Shown in pieces: positions 36,668 through 44,412 of a stretch of DNA of 64,000 bases; positions within the stretch are counted from its first letter, which is position 1; each line of letters begins with the position of its first letter. The position numbers were made by a program, and so were the translations under genes. Under the pieces are notes generated by a model. That model saw nothing but the letters and a program-made list of their open reading frames with translations. It had not been told where the DNA came from and searched no databases. Source of the stretch: Pseudomonas cremoricolorata DSM 17059 = NBRC 16634 (lineage in GTDB: Bacteria; Pseudomonadota; Gammaproteobacteria; Pseudomonadales; Pseudomonadaceae); contig NZ_KE384442.1 of NCBI RefSeq assembly GCF_000425745.1, positions 66,968-130,967 of the forward strand, in the 5' to 3' direction.

Positions 36668-37611
36668 GCCGGGTGCACGTCGCCGCCGCGGTGATCCGCC
36701 GCGCGGACGGTCATATCCTCATCGCGCGCCGCGCTGACACTCAGCACCAGGGCGGGCTGTGGGAGTTTCCAGGCGGCAAGGTCGAGGCGGGTGAGGGCGT
36801 CGAAGCGGCGCTTGCGCGCGAGTTGCGCGAAGAACTGGGCATCGAGGTGCAGCGGTCGCGGGCGCTGATCAGCGTCAGCCATGACTACCCCGACAAACGG
36901 GTCTTGCTGGAAGTGCGCGAGGTGCGTGACTTCACCGGCGAGCCCCACGGGGCCGAGGGGCAGCCGCTGGCCTGGGTGGCGCCGCGGAATCTGCCGCAGT
37001 ATGCGTTCCCCGACGCCAATCGGCCTATCGTCGCTGCGGCGCGTCTGCCGGATCAGTACCTGATCACCCCCGAAGACGCCGATCCGGGCCAGTTGCTGCG
37101 CGGTATTCGTCAGGCCGTGGCCAATGGCGTTGGCCTGATTCAGCTGCGCGCGCCCGACATGTACGACCCGAAGTATCGCGACATCGCGGTCGATGCCGTT
37201 GGCCTGTGCGCGGGCAAGGCGCAACTGATGCTCAAGGGGCCGTTGGAGTGGCTGGGCGATTTCCCCGCCGCCGGTTGGCACCTGACCGCCGCGCAACTGC
37301 GCAAGTACGCGGCCAACGGCCGGCCATTCCCCACGTCGCGCTGGTTGGCGGCGTCGTGCCACGATGGCGACGAACTGGCGCTGGCGCAGCGGATGGGCGT
37401 CGATTTCGTCACCCTGTCGCCGGTGCAGCCGACTCAGACTCATCCTGATGCACGAGCGCTCGGCTGGGAGCAGGCTCAACAGCTGATCGCCGGCTTCAAT
37501 CAGCCGGTGTTCGTGCTCGGCGGAGTCGGGCCTGATGATCGCAGCCGCGCCTGGCAGGTTGGCGCGCAGGGCGTGGCGGGTATTCGCGCGCTGTGGCCCG
37601 TGCTGGACTGA
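36664..37611 (+). CDS. Nudix hydrolase (MutT-like) fused to a thiamine-phosphate-synthase-like (TenI) domain
   Basis: A 315-residue two-domain protein. Residues 1-130 are a MutT-type Nudix hydrolase with a perfect Nudix box (G-x5-E-x7-REL-x-EELGI within GGKVEAGEGVEAALAREL...) and the WEFPGGK start. Residues 135-315 are a TIM barrel like ThiE/TenI (GVGLIQLRAPDM, GWHLTAAQLR, FVTLSPVQPTQTHP, PVFVLGGVGPDD). The Nudix half probably cleans oxidised nucleotides such as 8-oxo-dGTP. The role of the second half is unknown. GTG start at 36664. Confidence 0.9.
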   Translation: MSRVHVAAAVIRRADGHILIARRADTQHQGGLWEFPGGKVEAGEGVEAALARELREELGIEVQRSRALISVSHDYPDKRVLLEVREVRDFTGEPHGAEGQPLAWVAPRNLPQYAFPDANRPIVAAARLPDQYLITPEDADPGQLLRGIRQAVANGVGLIQLRAPDMYDPKYRDIAVDAVGLCAGKAQLMLKGPLEWLGDFPAAGWHLTAAQLRKYAANGRPFPTSRWLAASCHDGDELALAQRMGVDFVTLSPVQPTQTHPDARALGWEQAQQLIAGFNQPVFVLGGVGPDDRSRAWQVGAQGVAGIRALWPVLD

Positions 37612-37618
37612 GCAGGGT

Positions 37619-38191
37619 TCAGGCCGAAGGTCGCACGGCAGCCTGCCACAGCACTTCGCTGACGCCCTGGCGGCGGCCAATGATGCGCGCGGCGACGAAC
37701 AGCAGGTCGGAGAGCCGATTGATGTAGGCCAGACTCACCGCGCTCAGCGGCTCCAATGCGTTGAGCTGCTGGCAGCGGCGTTCGGCGGTCCGCGCCTGGC
37801 TGCGGCAGGCATGGGCCAGGGCGATCAGGTAGGAACCGCTCGGCAGAATGAAGTTCTTCAATGGGCCAAGCTCATCGTTCCAGGTGTCTATGGCCGCTTC
37901 CAGGCGCTCGACCTCATGGGCATCGAGCGCCTGATACGTCGGCATCGCCAGCTCGCCACCCAAGTCGAACAAGCGATGCTGGCAGGGCTCCAGCACGTCG
38001 CTCACCTCGCTCAAGCCCAGTTCGGCGAGCCCCGCCAGCAGCAGGCCGAGCTGGCTGTTGAGGGTATCGACCTCACCAATGGCTTCGACCCGCGGGTGAT
38101 CCTTGGGCACCCGGCGGCCATCGCCGAGCCCGGTTTCACCGTGGTCACCGGTGCGCGTATAGATTTTCGACAGGCGATTGCCCATGCTCAC
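37619..38191 (-). CDS. Cob(I)alamin adenosyltransferase, PduO type
   Basis: A 190-residue ATP:corrinoid adenosyltransferase making adenosylcobalamin (or the cobyrinate diamide form). The N-terminal ATP loop KIYTRTGDHGETGLGDG, the VDTLNSQLGLL helix and the active-site CRSQARTAERRCQQL are the PduO/MMAB signatures, distinct from the CobA/BtuR fold. It overlaps the sensor kinase gene stop by 4 nt, so the two form an operon with panE. Confidence 0.9.
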   Translation of the reverse strand: MSMGNRLSKIYTRTGDHGETGLGDGRRVPKDHPRVEAIGEVDTLNSQLGLLLAGLAELGLSEVSDVLEPCQHRLFDLGGELAMPTYQALDAHEVERLEAAIDTWNDELGPLKNFILPSGSYLIALAHACRSQARTAERRCQQLNALEPLSAVSLAYINRLSDLLFVAARIIGRRQGVSEVLWQAAVRPSA

Positions 38192-40212
38192 GACTCCTTG
38201 GCAGACGGCATGGCCGTCGGGTTCAGGGGCAGGCGCAAGGTGAAGCAGGTGCCTTGGCCGGGCGTGGAGTGAACCTCCATCTGCCCCTTGTGATTGTTGG
38301 TGATGATGAAATACGACACGGACAGGCCCAGCCCGGTGCCCTGACCGACTTCCTTGGTGGTGAAGAACGGCTCGAAGATGCGCTTGCGCACTTCATCCGG
38401 CATGCCGGTGCCGTTGTCTTCCACTTCGATCTCAGCCCACGGCGGGTTGAGTCGGGTGCGCACGATGATGCGCCCTGGGCTGTCCTGCTGCGCGCGCTGG
38501 TGCAGCGACTGCGCAGCGTTCTTCAGCAGGTTGAGCAACACTTGCTCAAGTTCGTTGGCGGTGCAGGGGACGAGGTCGAGGTGCGGGTCGAACTCGCGGA
38601 CGATGGCCTGGCCCTTGAAGTCGAAGCCCACGCTCAGGTCGAAGTCGTTGCCGGCGATGTCGATGGCCTGATCGATCAGGGCCGGCAAGTCGCAGGGCAC
38701 CAATTGCCGGTTGCTCAGGCGGCTGAAACTGAGCATGTGGGTGACGATCTTAGCTGCCCGCGCACCGGCCTGCTGGATGCCGTCGAGCAACTGCGGCACT
38801 TCGCGTTCTTCCAGGTAATGGTTGACCTTGCCCAGGTCGACGCCCAGCGCTTGAGCAGCCTCCTGATTGCGCGGCAGCCCGGTCGAAAGCCGCCTGCGAA
38901 TGTTCTGCACGTTGTGCAAGATCGCCCCCAGCGGGTTGTTGATCTCGTGGGCCATGCCCGCCGCCAGTCCGCCGACCGAAAGCATTTTTTCCGACTGCAC
39001 CATCATTTCTTCCAGTGACAGTCGCTGGGTGATGTCGTCGATGCGAATCACCACACCGCGCCCGCTGCCGCCGGTCAGGGGGTAGAAGGTCAGGGCGTAG
39101 TGACGCGGGGTTTCGCCGCGCTGCCAGGTCACCCGCTCGATCTTCGCCACGCGATGCTTTTCGACGCTTTCCTTGAGCTGCGGGAGAAACGGCTTGAGCG
39201 GTTCGAAGGCGATGAAGATCGGCTGGTTCAGCGCCTCGAACAGTGGCGTGCCGGATAGCGTGGTGGCTTCCTGATTCCACTGGGTGACGTACAGCTCATC
39301 GTCGAGGGCGATCAGGGCCGAGGGCATGGAGTCGATGATGCTGTTCAGGTAGTTCTGAAAGCCGGTGAGTTTCTTCTCGATCTTGCTGCGCACCTGCACT
39401 TCCAGCTCCAGCTTGCGGTTGGTGTGGCGGGTCTCCTCGGCCAGTCCCTGGGCCTGGTCGAACGCGGTCTGGAACTCGTCGCGGGCGCGCTTGAGCTGCT
39501 GCTCGCGGGCCTCGATCCGCGACAGCATGGTGTTGAAGGCGTCGGCCAGACTGCCGATTTCGTCATCGTTGCCGCGCAGCGCGCGCAGCGCATAGCTCTC
39601 CTCGCGGGTGACCTGGCGGCTGAGTTCTTCGAGCTGGTTGATCGGCTGGGTGATCAGCCGCTTGATCTGCCGCGCCACCACCAGCCACAGCAGAATGCTG
39701 AAGACCAGAATCGCCAGGCTGGCGGTGAGGGTGCCGGTGTAGAAGGCGCTGGGCAATTCACTGCTGGCCACCAGCAGCAGGTGCGCCGGCGGATTGCCGG
39801 GGCGCGGCAGGGTGATCAGTTGCGTGCTGCGAAACTCCATCAGCCGCCAGCCGTCGATGTTGCGAAAACGCTTGGGCAGGCTCAGCGCCTCGCCGTGTTG
39901 CAATTGCGCGAGCATGCGCCCGTTGCTGCCGTAAACGGCGGCGGCGCGCAGCGGCGAGTAGCTGTTCAAGGCATCGAGCAGTTGCTCGGCGTTCTGCTCG
40001 GAGTCGCCGGCGCGGGCGGCCAGGCTCGGATTGGCGACCAGCCGGCCGATGGTCTGCAACGCCTGCGGCGCCATGCTTTCCTGGGTGATCCAGTAGGCGG
40101 CGCTGATGAAGGTCAGGTTGGCGACCACCAGGATGGTCACCAGCAGCACCAGCAGGGCGGCGAACAGCTTCTGCCCGACTGGCAGGTTGTCCAGGCGTTG
40201 ACGCAGCTTCAT
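38188..40212 (-). CDS. Membrane sensor histidine kinase (HAMP-PAS-HisKA-HATPase)
   Basis: A 674-residue kinase with two transmembrane helices (about 16-40 and 165-185) around a periplasmic domain, then HAMP, a coiled coil (REQQLKRARDEFQ), a PAS domain (about 300-400), HisKA with the H-box MAHEINNPLGAIL, and a catalytic domain with N, G1 (DNGTGMP) and G2 (GQGTGLGLS) boxes. The ATG at 40212 (MKLRQRL) is preferred over a GTG 57 nt upstream inside panE. It corresponds in position to P. aeruginosa PA4398. No response regulator gene is adjacent. Confidence 0.9.
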   Translation of the reverse strand: MKLRQRLDNLPVGQKLFAALLVLLVTILVVANLTFISAAYWITQESMAPQALQTIGRLVANPSLAARAGDSEQNAEQLLDALNSYSPLRAAAVYGSNGRMLAQLQHGEALSLPKRFRNIDGWRLMEFRSTQLITLPRPGNPPAHLLLVASSELPSAFYTGTLTASLAILVFSILLWLVVARQIKRLITQPINQLEELSRQVTREESYALRALRGNDDEIGSLADAFNTMLSRIEAREQQLKRARDEFQTAFDQAQGLAEETRHTNRKLELEVQVRSKIEKKLTGFQNYLNSIIDSMPSALIALDDELYVTQWNQEATTLSGTPLFEALNQPIFIAFEPLKPFLPQLKESVEKHRVAKIERVTWQRGETPRHYALTFYPLTGGSGRGVVIRIDDITQRLSLEEMMVQSEKMLSVGGLAAGMAHEINNPLGAILHNVQNIRRRLSTGLPRNQEAAQALGVDLGKVNHYLEEREVPQLLDGIQQAGARAAKIVTHMLSFSRLSNRQLVPCDLPALIDQAIDIAGNDFDLSVGFDFKGQAIVREFDPHLDLVPCTANELEQVLLNLLKNAAQSLHQRAQQDSPGRIIVRTRLNPPWAEIEVEDNGTGMPDEVRKRIFEPFFTTKEVGQGTGLGLSVSYFIITNNHKGQMEVHSTPGQGTCFTLRLPLNPTAMPSAKES

Positions 40213-40249
40213 GGGCAAGAGGGGTCCGTTGTCGAGTTCCAGGGCAGCG

Positions 40250-41167
40250 TCAGACGCTCGGCAGGCCACGGGCCTGCAAGGTATCGACTAGGCGCTGATG
40301 CAACTGTTCCAGGCGCGGCAGCGCCAGCCCATGACGGGCGGCGCTGCGGCAGGCATGACCGAGCAGGTAATGGATTTCGCTGCGCCGCGCCGCGTGCACG
40401 TCTTGGTACATCGACGAGTAGTTGGCTGCGGTGGCGAGAATGACCCGCTGCACCTCGGCGGTGAGGTCGTCGGCGGCAGCGGGCTGGCCGCAGCGCTGCA
40501 GCAGCAGGGCCAGTTCCTCGCACAGGGCGTCGACTTCATCGAGTCGTGCCAGCAGCCAGCCGTTGGCGCAGTCGTGCAGCACGGTCAGCGGGTTGATCGC
40601 GCAGTTGAGCGCCAGCTTGCGCCACAGGCGGGTGAGGATGTCCACGCTCCATTGGGCAGGAATGCCGGCATCGCTCAGTTCATCGAGCCACGGCGGCGGT
40701 TCGGGATGCCGAGGGTCGCCCAGCCAGTTGTGGCCGTGACCTGCGAAGCGCACATCGAACGGCGCCTGGCGGAACGCGCCCTCGGTACTGGAGGCGAAGA
40801 TGCAGCGGGCGGTGGGCGCCTGTTCGGCGACCTCATCCTGGCTGCCCAGACCGTTCTGCAACAGAATCAGCTCGGCATCGGCCGCCAGTCGTGGCGCCAG
40901 AGCAGCTACTGCGGGTGCGGCGTCGTAGGCTTTGCAGGCGAGCAACAGACGGTGCACCGGGCCGGCCGCTCGCGCGGTTTCGGCAGGCACTGCGTAGCGT
41001 TGGCGCAGGCCCTGTTCTTCCAGGGTCAGCCCTCCGGCTGCCTGGTAGCTGGCCAGTGCCTGTTCGTCGCGCAGAATCAGGCGCACCGCCTTGCCGGCTC
41101 GCGCCAGACGACAGGCCCATAAAGTGCCGAGACTACCGGCGCCGAGAATATGCCAGGTGCTGCTCAT
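40250..41167 (-). CDS. panE: 2-dehydropantoate 2-reductase (ketopantoate reductase)
   Basis: A 305-residue NADPH-dependent reductase of the pantothenate pathway. Nucleotide loop ILGAGSLGTLWACRLARAG (GAGSLG at residues 9-14), the NGLGSQDEV segment and the catalytic lysine with asparagine in RKLALNCAINPLTVL. The ATG at 41167 (MSSTWHILG) fits the family start. It is upstream of the sensor kinase and adenosyltransferase genes on the same strand and divergent from yajQ. Confidence 0.92.
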   Translation of the reverse strand: MSSTWHILGAGSLGTLWACRLARAGKAVRLILRDEQALASYQAAGGLTLEEQGLRQRYAVPAETARAAGPVHRLLLACKAYDAAPAVAALAPRLAADAELILLQNGLGSQDEVAEQAPTARCIFASSTEGAFRQAPFDVRFAGHGHNWLGDPRHPEPPPWLDELSDAGIPAQWSVDILTRLWRKLALNCAINPLTVLHDCANGWLLARLDEVDALCEELALLLQRCGQPAAADDLTAEVQRVILATAANYSSMYQDVHAARRSEIHYLLGHACRSAARHGLALPRLEQLHQRLVDTLQARGLPSV

Positions 41168-41289
41168 CTGTGTTTCGCAACCCGTTATAATGGACCCGCA
41201 TTTTAACCATCGACCCCGCCGCGCTCCATTGCCTCGCCGCTCAGGCCCAGGCGTCACGGAGCGCGCTTTGCATTTATGGAGAGTAACCC

Positions 41290-41775
41290 ATGCCTTCGTT
41301 CGACGTGGTATCGGAACTGGACAAGCACGAAGTGCAGAACGCCGTCGACAACGCCATCAAGGAGCTCGACCGCCGCTATGACCTCAAGGGCAAGGGCAGC
41401 TTCGAGTTCAAGGAAAAGGACAAGACCGTCGCCCTGACCGCCGAGGCCGAGTTCCAGCTCGAGGCCATGGTCGAGATTCTTCGCCTGGCCCTGGTCAAGC
41501 GCAAGATCGACGTCAAGTGCCTGGAAGTGAAGGACGCCTACCCGTCGGGCAAGGAAATGAAGCAGGAAGCGGTGTTCCGCGAGGGCATCGACAAAGACCT
41601 GGCGAAGAAGATCGTCGCGCACATCAAGGACGCCAAGCTCAAGGTTCAGGCCGCCATCCAGGGCGAGCAGGTACGCGTGACCGGTAAGAAACGTGACGAC
41701 CTGCAGGACGCCATCGCGGCGCTGCGCAGCACGGAATTCGACATGCCGCTGCAGTTCAACAACTTCCGCGACTGA
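41290..41775 (+). CDS. yajQ: YajQ family nucleotide-binding protein (cyclic di-GMP effector family)
   Basis: A 161-residue UPF0234 protein with two ferredoxin-like repeats: MPSFDVVSELDKHEVQNAVD, AIKELDRRYDLKGKG and the C-terminal VRVTGKKRDDLQDAIAALR, ending FNNFRD. Members bind tRNA or rRNA weakly, and some (Xanthomonas XC_3703, Pseudomonas and Stenotrophomonas homologues) bind cyclic di-GMP and act on transcription. GGAGAG is 7 nt before the ATG. A 236-bp inverted-repeat element begins 3 bp after its stop. Confidence 0.94.
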   Translation: MPSFDVVSELDKHEVQNAVDNAIKELDRRYDLKGKGSFEFKEKDKTVALTAEAEFQLEAMVEILRLALVKRKIDVKCLEVKDAYPSGKEMKQEAVFREGIDKDLAKKIVAHIKDAKLKVQAAIQGEQVRVTGKKRDDLQDAIAALRSTEFDMPLQFNNFRD

Positions 41776-42121
41776 CCTTAGGGGCTGTTCCCGTTTCATC
41801 GCAACCGCGCCGAGGCCTGTTTTTTCGACCTTTGAGTTCAAGACTCGAACGTTTCATACGAAAAAACAGGCACGGCCCTTCGGGTTACGCGCCAAATCGC
41901 GCCATCCAGCGTTGAAGGACTTGAAAAGGGAATGACCCTTTCCTGCATCCTTCGCCTCGGCTGGCACGATTTGGCGCGGTAACGCGGTTTGCGCTGAAAC
42001 GGGAACAGCCCCTAGGCGTCAGGAACCTCCACGGGCCGGGCAATGTCCACCGCATCCGCGGTCGTCGTGACAACACGGCCGGTTTTACTGTGTACATGCC
42101 GCCCGGCATCTGGAGATGAAC
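41776..42121. other. Intergenic region yajQ-mscS
   Basis: This 346-bp gap is mostly the inverted-repeat element at 41779-42014. The remaining 107 bp should contain the mscS promoter, but I see no convincing -35/-10 pair. Confidence 0.7.
41779..42014. repeat. Structured MITE-like element with 20-bp terminal inverted repeats
   Basis: Perfect 20-bp inverted repeats bound the element: TAGGGGCTGTTCCCGTTTCA (41779-41798) and its complement (41995-42014). The pairing continues inward over about 11 further bases. Two hairpins lie inside: a perfect 13-bp one (41815-41827 with 41859-41871) and a 21-bp one with a mismatch and one bulge (41884-41904 with 41962-41983), whose loop contains a further AAAGGG/CCCTTT hairpin. 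No coding capacity. It looks like a non-autonomous mobile repeat or a structured RNA; both readings are inference. Confidence 0.7.
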
Positions 42122-42964
42122 ATGGATTTGAACGCTGAAGTCGATCAGCTGGTTCGCCAATCGCAAACCTGGATTCCCTTGATCATGCAGTACGGCAGCC
42201 GCGTGCTGCTGGCTGTGCTGACCCTCGCCATTGGCTGGTGGGTGGTCAACCGTGTCACCAATCGGCTTGGCAAACTGGTCGGGCTGCGCAACTCCGATCT
42301 GGCGTTGCAGAACTTCATCGCTACCCTGGCCAACATCGTCCTCAAAGTGCTGCTGATGGTCAGCGTGGCGTCGATGATCGGCATCGAAACCACCTCGTTC
42401 GTCGCCGCCATCGGTGCCGCCGGCCTGGCCATCGGCCTGGCGCTGCAAGGCAGCCTGGCCAACTTCGCCGGCGGCGTGCTGATTCTGCTGTTCCGTCCGT
42501 TCCGCATCGGCGACTGGATCGAGGCCCAGGGCGTCAGCGGCACGGTCGACAGCATCCAGATCTTCCACACCGTACTGCGCACGGGCGACAACAAGACCGT
42601 CATCGTGCCCAACGGCGGCCTGTCCAACGGCATCATCACCAACTACAACCGCCAGCCGACCCGGCAGGTGGTGTTCAACGTGGGTGTCGACTATGACGCC
42701 GATCTGCAGAAAGCCCGTGGTGTGCTGCTGGAGCTGGCCAAAGACCCGCGTGTGCTGCCCGATCCAGCGCCGGCCGCAGTGGTCTCCGAGCTGGGCGACA
42801 GCTCGATCACCGTGTCGTTGCGGGTCTGGGTGAAAACGCCTGACTACTGGAGTCTGATGTTCATGCTCAACGAGCAGGCCCGCGACCGCTTGCGCGCCGA
42901 AGGCATCGACATTCCGTTCCCGCAGCGGGTGATTCGCGTGGTACAGGAGCCCGCAGCGCAGTAA
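42122..42964 (+). CDS. mscS: Small-conductance mechanosensitive channel MscS
   Basis: A 280-residue channel of E. coli MscS size: three transmembrane helices (about 20-45, 60-80 and 88-120) followed by the beta and alpha/beta cytoplasmic vestibule. The pore-lining helix is in AAIGAAGLAIGLALQGSLAN, followed by FRIGDWIEAQGVSGTVDSI. It releases solutes on osmotic downshift. ATG 42122 is chosen because GGAG is 6 nt before it; ATG 42116 directly abuts that site. Confidence 0.95.
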   Translation: MDLNAEVDQLVRQSQTWIPLIMQYGSRVLLAVLTLAIGWWVVNRVTNRLGKLVGLRNSDLALQNFIATLANIVLKVLLMVSVASMIGIETTSFVAAIGAAGLAIGLALQGSLANFAGGVLILLFRPFRIGDWIEAQGVSGTVDSIQIFHTVLRTGDNKTVIVPNGGLSNGIITNYNRQPTRQVVFNVGVDYDADLQKARGVLLELAKDPRVLPDPAPAAVVSELGDSSITVSLRVWVKTPDYWSLMFMLNEQARDRLRAEGIDIPFPQRVIRVVQEPAAQ

Positions 42965-42985
42965 AGAACGCTGGCCCGGGTCAAG

Positions 42986-43022
42986 CTGTGGGAGCGCCGT
43001 CTGGTGCTCCCACAGTCGTTTT
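42986..43022 (+). terminator. Terminator of mscS
   Basis: Perfect 10-bp stem CTGTGGGAGC (42986-42995) with its complement at 43006-43015, then TCGTTTTC. Confidence 0.8.
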
Positions 43023-43109
43023 CAGCCCTCGATTTACACATCCTCACTGCAAATTCTTGCGCGTTGTGGCATACACGCTGCCCCAGACTTCCTTGCCGCC
43101 GGCCCGACC

Positions 43110-44354
43110 ATGAAACCATTGCTGTACATCACCCCCGCCCGCGCCTTGGCGTTCGGCCTGACCCTGGCGCTGTTCGAGCTGCTCACGTATCTGGCCAGCG
43201 ACGCGGTGATGCCGGCCATGCCCACGGTGGTCGCTGAACTCAAGGCCAGCCCCGAGTACATTCCCCATGCCCTGAACCTGTACCTGCTCGGCGGTGTACT
43301 GCTGCAATGGCTGATCGGCCCGCTGGCCGACCGTTATGGCCGACGCCCGTTGCTGCTGGTCGGCTGTCTGCTGTTCGCCGCGGCATGCCTGGGCACCTAC
43401 TGGGCACACGATATCGGCGTGTTCAACCTGCTGCGTCTGCTGCAAGGGGTTGGGCTTGGCTTCGTGGTCACGGTCAGCTATCCGGCACTGAACGAGGCCT
43501 TCAGCGAGGCCGATGCGGTGCGCATGATGGCCTTGCTGGCCAACATCGCGCTGCTGTCGCCGCTGCTCGGGCCGTTGCTGGGCACGTTGATGCTGCAGTG
43601 GCTCGACTGGCGTTGGCTGTTCGTTGCCTTCGCCGTCGGCGCGGTGCTGACCTGGGGGCTGCTGTATCGGTTGATGCCAGAAACCTTGGGCGTCGAGCGC
43701 CGCGATGGCTCGCGCCTGCCGTTCACGCCCATTCACCTGTTGCCGTTGATGGCGGCCTATGGGCAACTGCTGCGCAACCGGCGCTTCGTCGCCGGCAGCG
43801 CGGCGCTGGGCCTGGTGGGTCTGCCGCTGATTGGCTGGATCGGCCTGTCGCCGGTGTTGCTGATCCACGATGAAGGCCTGAGCACCCTGGCCTATGCCCT
43901 GTGGCAGTTGCCGGTGTTCGCCGGGTTGATCGCCGGCAACCTGATCATCAACCACATTGCCGACCGTTACCCGTTGAACACCTTGCTGCGCGGCGCACTG
44001 GCGCCGTATCTGGCCGGGTTGTGCCTGTTGCTGCTGCTGACCTGGGCGCTGCCCACGGTGCCCAGCGTAGTGGCGGGCATGTCGCTGTATGCTCTGGGCC
44101 TGGGCATCGCCAACGCGGTGCTGTACCGCGTGACGCTGTACTCCAGCGAGCAGAGCAAGGGCCTGGTCTCGGCGATGCTGGGCATGATCACCATTGCCTT
44201 GCTCGGCTTCGGCGGTGCGCTGTTGGCGATGCTCGGAGCCGGCGAGAGCCTGCTGAGCTTTGCCGTGGCGGCCAGTTGCGCCGGTGCGCTGGCGTTGGGC
44301 CCGTTGTGGCGAGTGATTGGCGGGCGTTCGGGGCAGGGCGCGCTTACGCCCTGA
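43110..44354 (+). CDS. MFS multidrug transporter, MdfA-like (DHA1 family)
   Basis: A 414-residue major facilitator with 12 predicted helices. The motif A loop is PLADRYGRRPLLLVG. The first helix carries an acidic pair E23 and D31 (FELLTYLASD), spaced like E26 and D34 of E. coli MdfA, residues used there for drug and proton binding. It is therefore more likely an MdfA/CmlA-type drug/H+ antiporter than a sugar transporter. Substrates are unknown. It converges with ampG. Confidence 0.82.
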   Translation: MKPLLYITPARALAFGLTLALFELLTYLASDAVMPAMPTVVAELKASPEYIPHALNLYLLGGVLLQWLIGPLADRYGRRPLLLVGCLLFAAACLGTYWAHDIGVFNLLRLLQGVGLGFVVTVSYPALNEAFSEADAVRMMALLANIALLSPLLGPLLGTLMLQWLDWRWLFVAFAVGAVLTWGLLYRLMPETLGVERRDGSRLPFTPIHLLPLMAAYGQLLRNRRFVAGSAALGLVGLPLIGWIGLSPVLLIHDEGLSTLAYALWQLPVFAGLIAGNLIINHIADRYPLNTLLRGALAPYLAGLCLLLLLTWALPTVPSVVAGMSLYALGLGIANAVLYRVTLYSSEQSKGLVSAMLGMITIALLGFGGALLAMLGAGESLLSFAVAASCAGALALGPLWRVIGGRSGQGALTP

Positions 44355-44386
44355 AGGCCTGTGCGCTGGATGGCAAGACCCTGAAG

Positions 44387-44412
44387 CTCGATAGGTGCTC
44401 TCGATAGGTGCT
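44387..44412. repeat. Perfect tandem 13-bp repeat
   Basis: CTCGATAGGTGCT occurs twice head to tail (44387-44399 and 44400-44412), ending directly at the ampG stop codon. The pair sits inside an 8-bp inverted repeat, CCTGAAGC (44380-44387) and GCTTCAGG (44410-44417), which could fold as a hairpin between the convergent genes. Confidence 0.75.
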
